From Pseudomonas oryzihabitans NBRC 102199 (GTDB lineage Bacteria > Pseudomonadota > Gammaproteobacteria > Pseudomonadales > Pseudomonadaceae), in NCBI RefSeq assembly GCF_000730625.1, contig NZ_BBIT01000017.1, positions 44,008-108,007 on the forward strand: a stretch of DNA of 64,000 bases, in the 5' to 3' direction. Both the position numbers and the translations under genes were made by a program. The first letter of the stretch is position 1. Every line of letters starts with the position of its first letter. Below the pieces are notes generated by a model. That model saw only the letters and a list, made by a program, of their open reading frames with translations. It did not search any database and was not told the origin of the DNA. This document shows positions 45,561 to 53,374 of this stretch, piece after piece.

Positions 45561-45953
45561 TCAGTAGTAGCTGCGCATCACCGCGATCCCTGTCTCCAGC
45601 ACGTCCCGCCATTCCTGGCGCAGCGCTGCAGAGAAGTCGGCATCGTGCTCGGCCAGGGTGGCAAGCAGGCAGTCGACCCAGAGGCCGTAGAGTTCGGCGT
45701 CGATGTCCAGCCGTGCGCGGCAATGGCTTTCGCCGAGCTGGCGCAGCCGGGTGGCGGGCATGCCGCGGGCGACCAGCACCAGATTCATGATGCCGTGGCG
45801 CAGCAGCAGCTTTTGCGCGGCCATGTCGGTGTGGGCGAATTTCTCCTGCACCCGGGGCGAACTGGCCAGGAAGCGCTGGTAGAAGTCATCGAAGAAGGCG
45901 GGGCTGGCGCAGCAGCGTCCGTAGCTCAGCATCACGTTCTGGGCCGGCAGCAT
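45561..45953 (-). CDS. globin-family heme protein
   Basis: A 130-residue single-domain globin. The proximal histidine is His77 in LGESHCRARLDI, matching the LGxxHxxxxI F-helix pattern, and the A-E helices contain FFDDFYQRFLASSP and KFAHTDMAAQKLLLRHGI. No reductase domain is attached, so it could sense or bind O2/NO rather than act as a flavohaemoglobin. The start at 45953 has AGGA 6 bp upstream; the frame is open to 46025 but lacks a ribosome-binding site there. Its promoter region is shared with the divergent rhodopsin gene (218 bp between starts). Confidence 0.85.
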   Translation of the reverse strand: MLPAQNVMLSYGRCCASPAFFDDFYQRFLASSPRVQEKFAHTDMAAQKLLLRHGIMNLVLVARGMPATRLRQLGESHCRARLDIDAELYGLWVDCLLATLAEHDADFSAALRQEWRDVLETGIAVMRSYY

Positions 45954-46059
45954 GCGGATTCCTGGTTGGGCACGAAACGGCGCAGCCTGCCCAAGCGATG
46001 CCGAGGTCGTCTTGATTCCCATCAAGAGGAGGACGCTTCGCGACTCTCTGAAACATTTT

Positions 46060-46086
46060 GAACCATTTCACAAGGCGGCTTCTCTA
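46060..46086 (+). promoter_or_regulatory. possible ECF-type promoter of the rhodopsin gene
   Basis: GAACCA, 17 bases, TCTA resembles the GAACTT-N16/17-TCTGA pattern of RpoE/AlgU-type sigma factors, about 85 bp before the rhodopsin start. No sigma-70 pair is convincing. Speculative. Confidence 0.25.
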
Positions 46087-46171
46087 CCTTAAGCGCAGCG
46101 ATCGCCGAGAAACCCCTACTCCAGAGGGCCTGGTCCGTCGCGGCGCACCTATTATCCCCCTGGAGAACCCC

Positions 46172-46864
46172 ATGAGTCCGACCCCTCTGCTAATCGGCTT
46201 CGTCATCATGTCGCTCGCCTCCCTGGCCATCTATGCCAAGGGCGCCCACCGCGGTCCGCTGCGTGGCCACACCCTGGTCCATGCCGCCGTGCCCTTCATC
46301 GCCGCCACGGCCTATCTGGCCATGTATCTGGGGGTCGGCAACCTGATCAAGCCGGACGGCAGCATCACCTATGTCGCCCGCTACCTGGACTGGACCTTCA
46401 CCACGCCGCTGCTGCTGGCCGGGGTGGTGAGTTCGGCTTATCTGGGTGCCCGCGAGCAGGAAGGCCAGGCCGGTTTCGTGGCCTCCATCGTGACTCTCGA
46501 CGTGGTGATGATCGTGACCGGTCTGGTCGCCTCCCTGGCCCCCTACGGCACCATCAAGTGGGTGTTCTTCGCCTGGTCCTGCGCCGCCTTCGTCGGGGTG
46601 CTCTATCTGCTGTGGAAGCCGCTGGCGACCCTGGCCGGGCAGCATGCCGCCATCGGTGCGGCCTATCGCAAGAACGTCGGCTTTCTCAGTGTGCTCTGGC
46701 TGATCTACCCGGTGGTCTTCGCCGTGGGACCCGAGGGTGTCTGGGCGGTGAGTGACTCGGCCACGGTCTGGGTCTTCCTGATTCTCGATGTGCTGGCCAA
46801 GGTGGTTTACGCCTTCACCTCGGAGCGCAATCTCAAGGCGGCCCTGGCGCGGTCTGGCGTCTGA
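46172..46864 (+). CDS. microbial rhodopsin, predicted light-driven proton pump (DTG motif)
   Basis: A 230-residue seven-helix retinal protein. Helix C reads RYLDWTFTTPLLLAG: counter-ion Asp73, Thr77 and Gly84 occupy bacteriorhodopsin positions 85, 89 and 96, with Arg70 at 82; helix G has Asp206 and the retinal Schiff-base lysine Lys210 in LILDVLAKVVY. The Asp-Thr retains pump chemistry while Gly replaces the internal proton donor Asp96, so reprotonation may use another route. Leu81 at the colour-tuning position (93) suggests green absorption. It is not a sensory rhodopsin by context: no transducer is adjacent. ATG 46172 has GGAGAA 7 bp upstream. The retinal-synthase gene follows after 2 bp. 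Confidence 0.95.
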   Translation: MSPTPLLIGFVIMSLASLAIYAKGAHRGPLRGHTLVHAAVPFIAATAYLAMYLGVGNLIKPDGSITYVARYLDWTFTTPLLLAGVVSSAYLGAREQEGQAGFVASIVTLDVVMIVTGLVASLAPYGTIKWVFFAWSCAAFVGVLYLLWKPLATLAGQHAAIGAAYRKNVGFLSVLWLIYPVVFAVGPEGVWAVSDSATVWVFLILDVLAKVVYAFTSERNLKAALARSGV

Positions 46865-46866
46865 GC

Positions 46867-47718
46867 ATGACGGCCATCGGGCGCGGCGGATGGCTGTTGC
46901 TGCCGGCCGCCGGGCTCGCCAGCCTGGCGGGTGGGGCAGGGCAGCTGGCCTTCGCGCTGCTGGTGGGCCTGGGGCTGGGGCTCCTGCATGGCGCAAGCGA
47001 TCTACGCCTGGTCGCTTCCGCACGGCGCCTCGCCTTTCTTGGCAGCTACCTGGCGACGGCTCTGGCCTGCCTGCTCTGCTGGCAACTGGCGGGGACGCTG
47101 GCGCTGCCGCTGTTCCTGCTGTTGTCGATCTGGCATTTCGCCCATGAAGACGAACTCCTCGCCGATCGGCTGAGTGCTCTGGCGCTGGGACTGTTCATCG
47201 TGGGTGGTCCGGCGGTGCTGCACGAGACGGCCGTGGCCCGGCTACTGGCGCTGGCCATGGGGCCGGATGCCGCTCCGGCGTTGGCCGAGTGGCTGGCCAG
47301 GCTGCTGGTCCTGGCTGGGACGCTGGCATTGCCGGTGCTGCTGCTGGCCGCCTGGCAGCGCCGCTGTCCCTGGCTGGCGGCCACGCTGCTGGCCGTGGTG
47401 CTGGCGCCGCCTCTGGTCGGTTTCGCCCTGGGCTTCTACCTGCTGCATGCCGCACCCCAGACCGGGGTACGCCAGCGGCTGCTGGGGGCGCCTACCTTCA
47501 CGGCCTATCTGTGGCTGACCTGGCCGATCCTGCTGGGCGCGGCCGTCTTCACCCTGGCCGGTGGCCTGCTCTTCGTGCTGCAGGAGCGCACCGGCATCCG
47601 GGCGCTGTTCGCCGTGCTGGCGGCCTTCGCCGTACCCCACATGCTGGTGCTGCCGCGCTTTCTCGCCCCGGGTGCCGAGGCCGCACCGCGCTCAGGGCCG
47701 CAGATGGTTGAGCGGTAG
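46867..47718 (+). CDS. blh: Brp/Blh family beta-carotene 15,15'-dioxygenase (retinal synthase)
   Basis: A 283-residue integral membrane enzyme that would cleave beta-carotene into two retinal molecules. Family motifs with conserved metal-type histidines are HGASDLRL, SIWHFAHEDELL, GFYLLHAAPQT and VPHMLVLPRF; about eight hydrophobic segments are seen. The start codon lies 2 bp after the rhodopsin stop without its own clear Shine-Dalgarno, so translation is probably coupled. Its 3' end overlaps the convergent Lrp gene by 27 bp. Substrate beta-carotene requires crt genes outside this window. Confidence 0.93.
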   Translation: MTAIGRGGWLLLPAAGLASLAGGAGQLAFALLVGLGLGLLHGASDLRLVASARRLAFLGSYLATALACLLCWQLAGTLALPLFLLLSIWHFAHEDELLADRLSALALGLFIVGGPAVLHETAVARLLALAMGPDAAPALAEWLARLLVLAGTLALPVLLLAAWQRRCPWLAATLLAVVLAPPLVGFALGFYLLHAAPQTGVRQRLLGAPTFTAYLWLTWPILLGAAVFTLAGGLLFVLQERTGIRALFAVLAAFAVPHMLVLPRFLAPGAEAAPRSGPQMVER

Positions 47719-48171
47719 CTCGGTGCTGGCCAGGATCTGGTTGAGCACGAAACTCGAGCGCACGCTGGAGACCCCCTCGATGCGCGTCAGGGTACCCAGC
47801 AGCAGTTGCTGATAGTGCTCCATGTCGGGCACCACCACCTTGAGCTGATAATCCGCATCCATGCCGGTGACCAGGCAGCACTCCAGCACCTCGGGACACT
47901 GGGCGATGATCCCCTGGAAATTCTCGAAGCGCTCGGGGGTGTGCCTGTCCATGCCGATCAGCACGAAGGCGGTCAGCGACAGCCCGAGCTTCTTGCGATC
48001 CAGCAGGGCGACCTGGCAGGTGATGTAGCCACTGTCTTCCAGCTGCTTGACCCGTCGCGAGCAGGGTGAGGGCGATAGGCCGATGCGCTCGGCCAGTTCC
48101 TGGTTGGAGAGGCGCGCGTCGCGCTGCAGTTCTGCCAAGATTTTCAGATCGAAGCGATCGAGTTTGTCCAT
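47692..48171 (-). CDS. Lrp/AsnC family transcriptional regulator
   Basis: A 159-residue regulator with N-terminal HTH (LDRFDLKILAELQRDARLSN, then ELAERIGLSPSPCSRRVKQLE, about 4-52) and C-terminal RAM/AsnC ligand domain (about 68-145). It resembles Lrp rather than AsnC by length and by the first-helix sequence. Upstream lie three copies of TTGCGC (48182, 48195, 48226), possible autoregulatory sites. It converges on blh with a 27-bp overlap, so antisense effects are possible. Regulation of the rhodopsin operon is unproven. Confidence 0.92.
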   Translation of the reverse strand: MDKLDRFDLKILAELQRDARLSNQELAERIGLSPSPCSRRVKQLEDSGYITCQVALLDRKKLGLSLTAFVLIGMDRHTPERFENFQGIIAQCPEVLECCLVTGMDADYQLKVVVPDMEHYQQLLLGTLTRIEGVSSVRSSFVLNQILASTELPLNHLRP

Positions 48172-48299
48172 TTTGTGTGCCTTGCGCTAGCCGATTGCGC
48201 CTAATGCTAGGTTTATGGCCAGGGATTGCGCAAGAGGTGGGAAAGAAGCTGCACAACGCAACCCGCTGCTGGCAGCAGGGGCGTAAGCTGAACTCAACT

Positions 48300-48490
48300 T
48301 CGATAGCCCGGTAGAGCTGTCCAACGAAGGCGCCCCAGGAGGGCCTTTCGCATCGCCAACGACGGTATCCCGTCCGCCGCGCCCGGGCCCGCCCAGGTCA
48401 CCATTCCTGGTCGATCGCAGCCACCGTCACGAGCGGTGCGAGAGGACAACGAATTCAAGGGGAGGCCGCAAGGTCTCCCCTTTTCTTTTG
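48300..48490 (+). ncRNA. candidate small RNA with strong intrinsic terminator
   Basis: Between the Lrp gene and proP, about 190 bp of plus-strand sequence has no coding frame yet ends in an excellent terminator: AAGGGGAGGCC, GCAA tetraloop, GGTCTCCCCTT, then TTCTTTT (48458-48488). Upstream hairpin-forming stretches are GGCGCCCCAGGAGGGCC and CCGCGCCCGGGCCCG. No gene upstream on this strand needs the terminator, since blh ends at 47718 and the Lrp gene is antisense. I cannot match it to a named Pseudomonas sRNA and its 5' end is a guess. Confidence 0.5.
48458..48488 (+). terminator. Rho-independent terminator of the candidate small RNA
   Basis: An 11-bp stem with one G-U pair, closed by GCAA, followed by TTCTTTT. 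Confidence 0.85.
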
Positions 48491-48515
48491 GGCGGAAGTT
48501 TTGGCGTTGGGCTTA

Positions 48516-48550
48516 CCCTCACCCCGGCCCTCTCCCAGAGGGAGAGGGGG
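48516..48550. repeat. family D repeat
   Basis: CCCTCACCCCGGCCCTCTCC then CAGAGGGAGAGGGGG. Confidence 0.65.
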
Positions 48551-48578
48551 CGTCTGGGGGAGGTTGGGTGGGAAGAGC

Positions 48579-48691
48579 ATCGCGGCCATGGCTGCCGCTG
48601 CTTTGGAGGCTATTCGATCGCGGCCATGGGCCGCTCCTACAAAAGTCCAGGCTTGTAGGAGCGGCCGCCTCGGCGGACCGCCATGGCGGCG
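48579..48691. repeat. family B REP-like palindrome plus half copy
   Basis: A half copy ATCGCGGCCATGGC (48579) precedes a full unit (48617-48691): ATCGCGGCCATGGGCCGCTC, CTACAAAAG...CTTGTAGGAGCGGCCG, CCGCCATGGCGGCGAG. It ends 16 bp before the proP stop. Confidence 0.75.
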
Positions 48692-48706
48692 AGCAGACCT
48701 TCAGGC

Positions 48707-50158
48707 TTACGCCTGCCCAGGCGGCTGCTTGTCCACGGTCAGGGGTGCGTCGCTGGCGAGGTATTCCTTGGCTTCCTCTTCGCTGGCCACCGAGGGCGGC
48801 GAGCCGCGCAGGGGTTTGCCGGCGGTTTCGCGCACGGTGAGCATGGTCAGGATGCCGATCACGGCCGCCGCCATCAGGTAGTAGGCCGGCACCAGGGGGT
48901 CGCCGGTCTTTTCCACCAGCCAGGCAGTGACCAGCGGGGTGGTGCCTCCGAACAGCGACACCGAGATGTTGAAGGCGATGGACAGGGCGCTGTAGCGGAT
49001 CGGGGTGTAGAACAGCGCCGGCAGGGTGGACGGCATGGTGCTGGTAAAGCAGGCCAGGGCCACGCCCAAGAGCATCAGGCCGAGGAAGATCAGCCAGTCG
49101 TGGCCGCTGCCGATCAGTTTGAGGCAGGGAATCGCCAGGACCAGGATCGCCAGACAGGCGCCGATGATCATCGGCTTGCGGCCCAGGCGGTCGCTGAAGA
49201 AGCCGCCGAGAATGTTGAGCGGCATCATCACCACCATGACGATGAGGATCAGCAGCAGCCCCTTGGTCTCGGCGTAGCCCATGGTCACGGCCAGGTAGCT
49301 GGGCATGTAGGTCAGCAGCATGTAGTCGGTGACGTTGAACACCAGCACCAGGCCGATGCACTTGAGCAGGGCGACGCGATGCAGGGTGAACAGCTCGCGC
49401 AGACTGTGCGCCGGACCGTCCGCGGCCTTGCCTTCGTTGGCTTCGGTGTGGGCCTTGAACGCCGGGGTCTCTTCCAGCTTGAGGCGCATATAGAGGCCGA
49501 GCAGGCCGAGCGGGCCGGCGATAAAGAAGGGAACCCGCCAACCCCAGTCGAGCAGCTGTTCCTGGGTCAGGGCCGCGGTGAGCGCCGTGACCGTTCCCGC
49601 GCCGGCGATATAGCCGGCCAGGGTGCCGAACTCCAGCCAGCTGCCCATGCGCCCGCGGGTCTTGTCGGTGGCGTATTCGGCGATGAAGGTCGCCGCGCCG
49701 CCGTATTCACCCCCGGTGGAGAAGCCCTGTACCACGCGCGCCAGCAACAGCAGGGCCGGTGCCCAGATGCCGATGCTCTCGTAGCTGGGAATCAGGCCGA
49801 TGCTGAAGGTACCCAGGGCCATCATGATCATGGTCAGGGCCAGCACCTTCTGGCGACCGTACTTGTCGCCCAGGGGGCCAAAGACCATGCCGCCGATCGG
49901 CCGGACCAGGAAGGCCACGGTAAAGGTGGCGAAGGTGGCAATCAGCTGGGCGGCGGCATCGCCATCGGGAAAGAAGACCTTGCCCAGGGTCACGGCCAGG
50001 TAGCCGTAGACGCCGAAGTCGAACCATTCCATGGCGTTGCCGAGGGCGGCGGCGCCGACGGCGCGCTTGACCAGAGAATTATCGACGATGGTGAGGTCGT
50101 CCGGTTTTACCTCATGGCGGCGCTTGAACCAGCCAACGTGATGATGGTGTTTCGACAT
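48707..50158 (-). CDS. proP: MHS-family MFS transporter, proline/betaine type
   Basis: A 483-residue 12-helix symporter of the metabolite:H+ symporter group. Helix 1 and loop signatures fit ProP: GAALGNAMEWFDFGVYGYLA, GPLGDKYGRQKVL (motif A), VQGFSTGGEYGGAATFIAEY and PSTLPALFYTPIRYSALSIA. The long C-terminal coiled-coil of E. coli ProP is absent; the tail is short and acidic. Imports glycine betaine or proline as osmoprotectants in homologues. AAGGAGG lies 8 bp before ATG 50158. Transcribed alone. Confidence 0.87.
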   Translation of the reverse strand: MSKHHHHVGWFKRRHEVKPDDLTIVDNSLVKRAVGAAALGNAMEWFDFGVYGYLAVTLGKVFFPDGDAAAQLIATFATFTVAFLVRPIGGMVFGPLGDKYGRQKVLALTMIMMALGTFSIGLIPSYESIGIWAPALLLLARVVQGFSTGGEYGGAATFIAEYATDKTRGRMGSWLEFGTLAGYIAGAGTVTALTAALTQEQLLDWGWRVPFFIAGPLGLLGLYMRLKLEETPAFKAHTEANEGKAADGPAHSLRELFTLHRVALLKCIGLVLVFNVTDYMLLTYMPSYLAVTMGYAETKGLLLILIVMVVMMPLNILGGFFSDRLGRKPMIIGACLAILVLAIPCLKLIGSGHDWLIFLGLMLLGVALACFTSTMPSTLPALFYTPIRYSALSIAFNISVSLFGGTTPLVTAWLVEKTGDPLVPAYYLMAAAVIGILTMLTVRETAGKPLRGSPPSVASEEEAKEYLASDAPLTVDKQPPGQA

Positions 50159-50451
50159 GTGTTTTCCTCCTTGCGTGGGGCCATAGACCCGAGCGGACCG
50201 CTAGAAGTGCGATGACAGAGGGGCAGAAACTTCCCCGCCGCCTCCAGGGAGCGAGCCGGGAATGCCTGCGCGGCCTTGGGAGATTCCAGGCCCGGGCGTC
50301 CGCTCCGCCCTTGCGGCCTCCGCGTTTCCCGGCTTGCCCTCGGCAGTCTGTGGCGGCCGTTCGATGGCAGAGGGGCGCGCGGCTGACGGCCAGGCTGGGG
50401 CAGGGTCCAAGCCTTGGGGTACTCTGGGTCATCCCCTCGTGGAGCCGTGCG

Positions 50452-51432
50452 ATGAAATCGCCTGCCGTGCTGTGTGCGCTCGTCCTTTCCGGCGTTTCCC
50501 TGTGGAGCGCCGCGCCCGCCTGGGCCGATAACAACTATCGCCTCGGCGGCGGCTACGTGACCCCGCCAGCCGGCGCCCAGCCGCCGCCGATCGCCCCCGC
50601 CGGCAACGCCGGGCGCTGGCAGGGCGGTGGCCAGGGTGACTGGAATGGGGGGCCGCCCGGGCGTGGCGACGGTCCTGGACGCGGCAATGGTCCGGCGCTG
50701 GAGCGCTGGGAGCGCAACGACCCCCCGCCACCGCGGCCGGGCTATCAGCCGGCCTGGCAGGATCGCCCCGTTCCCTTGCCGCGCCCGGGATATATGATGC
50801 CGGCGCCCGATCAACCGGGGCGGAACTACCCGCCGCCGCCGCCACCGCGTCCGGAGCGGGATCCCCAGTGGGCCGGTCCGCGTCCGGGCTGGGGCACCAA
50901 TCCCCAGTGGCGTCCGGGCTTCGAGGTGCCGGGCGTGCCGGCCGGCTTCACCCGCGTCTGGTACCGCGACAGCCAGTACTACTATGCCGATGGCTACTGG
51001 TATCGACCCCAGGGGCCGCGCTATGTGGTGACCCTGCCACCGACCGGGGTACGGGTCAGCGTCCTGCCGGCCTTCGCCGAGACCCTGTGGATGGGCGGCA
51101 CCACCTACTACTTCGCCGCGGGCAGCTATTACCGCACCGATCCGGGCGGCGGCTTCGTCACCGTCGCCGATCCCACCGTGGCGGCCGTGCCGGCCACGAC
51201 GGCAGCGCCTGCCGGAACGGACTACGACGCCTATGACGTCACCGCCTATCCTATGCAGGGGCAGTCGCCGCAGCGCTACGCCACGGATCGCTACGACTGC
51301 CGGCGCTACGCCGCCGGGGAGTCGGGCTTCGATCCCGAACGACCCGGCGCGGTCGGCGATCCCTACCTCACCCCGCGCTTTCGCCAGGCGCTGGCGGCCT
51401 GCCTGGCGGGGCGTGGCTATCGCGTGGAGTAG
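50452..51432 (+). CDS. exported Pro/Gly-rich protein, DUF6515-like
   Basis: A 326-residue protein with signal peptide (SPAVLCALVLSGVSLWSAAP then AWA-DN, about 25 residues). Residues about 45-165 are low-complexity, rich in Pro, Gly and Arg (PPPPPPRPERDPQ, GRGDGPGRGNGP). The C-terminal part carries repeated aromatic motifs YYYADGYWYRPQ, RYVVTLPPTGVRV and TYYFAAGSYYR, typical of DUF6515 proteins, and an ending similar to cysteine-containing glycine-zipper surface proteins (RYDCRRYAAGE, AACLAGRGYRVE). Envelope or surface location is likely; function unknown. ATG 50452 has GGAG 8 bp upstream. Confidence 0.8.
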   Translation: MKSPAVLCALVLSGVSLWSAAPAWADNNYRLGGGYVTPPAGAQPPPIAPAGNAGRWQGGGQGDWNGGPPGRGDGPGRGNGPALERWERNDPPPPRPGYQPAWQDRPVPLPRPGYMMPAPDQPGRNYPPPPPPRPERDPQWAGPRPGWGTNPQWRPGFEVPGVPAGFTRVWYRDSQYYYADGYWYRPQGPRYVVTLPPTGVRVSVLPAFAETLWMGGTTYYFAAGSYYRTDPGGGFVTVADPTVAAVPATTAAPAGTDYDAYDVTAYPMQGQSPQRYATDRYDCRRYAAGESGFDPERPGAVGDPYLTPRFRQALAACLAGRGYRVE

Positions 51433-51435
51433 CGA

Positions 51436-52119
51436 TCAGTCGTTGGTCAGCTGCACCAGGGTGAACAGTCCGCAGGGCGGCACGCTGCTGCGACGGGCGC
51501 GGCGCAGGTCTTCGCGGGAGAGGATGGAGTCCATGGCGAAGTCCGGATGCCAGCCGAGCTTGCGCGAGGCCGGTGCCAAGGCCTTTTCCGCCAGCAGCCG
51601 CAGGCCGCTCTCGGCCTGGAAGTGATTGACCAGCAAGAGGTGACCTCCCGGCTTCACCACCCGGCGCATCTCCTGCATCAGCTTGCGCGGATTGGGCACC
51701 ACGGAGGCTACGAACATGGCCACGGCGATATCGAAGGAGCCGGTGGGTAGGCCGGTTTCCTCGGCATTGGCTTCGAGCAGGGCATCCACCGTGGTGATGT
51801 CGTCGCGAATGACCCGCTCCCGGGCCTTGGCCAGCATGTCGGGCGAGAGATCGATCCCGGTGACGCGCTTGTCGGCGCCATAGTGTGGCAGGGCCAGCCC
51901 AGTCCCGACGCCCACTTCCAGCACCCGGGTACCCGCCAGGGCGTTGACCGCCGCCACCGCGCGCTTGCGACCGGGGGCGGAAACGCCGCCGAACACCCGA
52001 TCATAGACATTGGCCCAGCGCCGGTAGGCGGAAATGATGGCGGCATTGTCCAGCGCGGAGTGCGGTGCGGAAGTGTCGGCGGTATTCAGCGAATAATCGA
52101 TTTTCTTCGAGTCGTGCAT
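51436..52119 (-). CDS. pmtA: class I SAM-dependent methyltransferase, phosphatidylethanolamine N-methyltransferase-like
   Basis: A 227-residue enzyme of the PmtA type. SAM-binding motif I is RVLEVGVGTGLALPHY; motifs near IDLSPDMLAKARER, FDIAVAMFVASVVPNP and LLLVNHF follow in order. N-terminal AYRRWANVYDRVFGGV matches bacterial phospholipid N-methyltransferases, which convert phosphatidylethanolamine to phosphatidylcholine. It converges on the DUF6515 gene with only a 3-bp gap between stops. Gene name is by similarity from memory; specificity untested. Confidence 0.75.
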   Translation of the reverse strand: MHDSKKIDYSLNTADTSAPHSALDNAAIISAYRRWANVYDRVFGGVSAPGRKRAVAAVNALAGTRVLEVGVGTGLALPHYGADKRVTGIDLSPDMLAKARERVIRDDITTVDALLEANAEETGLPTGSFDIAVAMFVASVVPNPRKLMQEMRRVVKPGGHLLLVNHFQAESGLRLLAEKALAPASRKLGWHPDFAMDSILSREDLRRARRSSVPPCGLFTLVQLTND

Positions 52120-52299
52120 AGCGGCCTTGTCATTGTCGGTAGATGAAAGCAGAGGCGTTACGGCGCCAACTCGGCGCGGCGTCCGAGGGTGAAGAGTTGC
52201 GGCCCGTCGATGGAAGCAGGCGCTTCGCTATTTCGTCGTGCGGATTGGAAGTGGCTCTTTCGTCTTTGCGTCCAAGAGCTGCAAGCGAGGCGTGACGGC

Positions 52300-52562
52300 T
52301 GCTCCAGATAGGATCTTTACTGTTTTAGAACAATCGCACGGTGTTTGGCTAGTTGTGTCGGGCGTTATCTGGCTTGAATGAGAAGTTGGTAGTTCTAATT
52401 GTTTTTGATTGTTCGTTCTTTCAATTTGAATGGCAGTTTATTGTTTGTTCGTTCAATTAATGGATTTGCCCAGATGCCCAGCGATACTCTTCTTGGCACC
52501 GCTTCGGACAGGAGCTGACGAGCAGAACGCCGGAAGCGGCGGGAGGCAGACAGGGGAGGATG
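52300..52562. other. AT-rich noncoding tract upstream of the minor pilin operon
   Basis: The gap 52120-52867 contains no supportable gene. Bases about 52300-52480 are strikingly AT-rich (TTCTAATTGTTTTTGATTG, TTTCAATTTGAATGGC, CAATTAATGG) in an otherwise high-GC window. It could be a promoter or silencer (H-NS/MvaT-type) region, or a remnant of transferred DNA. No repeat ends, att site or integrase is visible. Confidence 0.55.
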
Positions 52563-52563
52563 G

Positions 52564-52600
52564 AAAGGCGATGGTCAGCAGCCCCTAGGCCATCGCCTTT
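52564..52600. terminator. perfect hairpin in the leader of the pilin operon
   Basis: A perfect 11-bp stem AAAGGCGATGG / CCATCGCCTTT with a 15-base loop, about 270 bp before fimT. A smaller hairpin CCCGCAT / ATGCGGG follows at 52639-52660. No T-run is seen, so attenuation or mRNA stabilisation are both possible. Confidence 0.5.
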
Positions 52601-52867
52601 CAGAGTCTGACCTTTGCCAGGGCGTCAGCCGATCAAAACCCGCATTTCAGAGCATGCGGGCTGGCAACAGATGATTAGGTAGCATATCGATAGCTGACTT
52701 TACTTACATTTTGCAAAGTAATCTGCCGTGCTGCAGGCTTCCGTTTCGCTCGTGCCGGTCCCCTCCAGTCATCCCTCCAGGATGGCCGAATATCCCGCTA
52801 TTACTGATTTTCAGTCCGCCTTGGCGCAGCATCATCCCCACATCGTTACCCACGAGGCAGACCTGGC

Positions 52868-53374
52868 ATGCAGAAGGCTGCGGGCTTCACTCTTACCGAA
52901 TTGCTCATAGTCATGGCGCTGGTGGCGATCCTGGTGTCCATCGCAACACCTGGATTTGGCGCCCTGACAAGAGCCAATCGCGTCCTCGTCGCCACGAATG
53001 AGCTGACTAATCTGCTCATCTATGCCCGGAGCGAAGCCCTGACCCGAGGTCTCAACGTCAGTGTCGAGGCACCCGGTATCAATAACTGGTCCGGGGCGCT
53101 CAAGGTCACCACTGCCAGCAGTACCGTGACCGGGGGCGTGGAAACCCTGAGGACCTTCGAGGGCGCCGGCCTGGCGCCCAGCGGCCTCAACAGCACCGGG
53201 ACCGCCACGCGCCTGACCTTCAGGCCCAACGGTACCCTGGCGAGTGCCTTCACCATCCGGCTCTGCGCCACCAACGACAGGAGCACCCCGGGCAAGGTCC
53301 TTACCGTCACCCAGGGTGGCCATACCGAAGTGGCCGACTTCACACCGACATCGGTGAGCACCGGATGCAGTTGA
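52868..53374 (+). CDS. fimT: type IV pilus minor pilin, FimT/FimU-type (GspH family)
   Basis: A 168-residue prepilin. The class III leader is MQKAAG, cleaved before Phe with Glu at +5 (GFTLTELLIVMALVAILVSI), followed by the hydrophobic N-terminal helix. The C-terminal domain has the GspH/FimT pattern (YARSEALTRGLNV, LTFRPNGTL) and cysteines near the end. Initiates the minor-pilin operon; in P. aeruginosa FimU/PilV/PilW/PilX/PilE prime pilus assembly. Distinguishing FimT from FimU is not possible here. GAGG precedes by 10 bp. Confidence 0.87.
   Translation: MQKAAGFTLTELLIVMALVAILVSIATPGFGALTRANRVLVATNELTNLLIYARSEALTRGLNVSVEAPGINNWSGALKVTTASSTVTGGVETLRTFEGAGLAPSGLNSTGTATRLTFRPNGTLASAFTIRLCATNDRSTPGKVLTVTQGGHTEVADFTPTSVSTGCS

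Noticed and set aside
46172..46864. Sensory or chloride-pump rhodopsin
   Set aside because: Asp73 at the counter-ion position excludes the TSA/NTQ-type chloride pump, and no transducer gene is adjacent.
52300..52562. Prophage or genomic-island boundary
   Set aside because: No integrase, tRNA, direct repeats or phage genes; only base composition is unusual.
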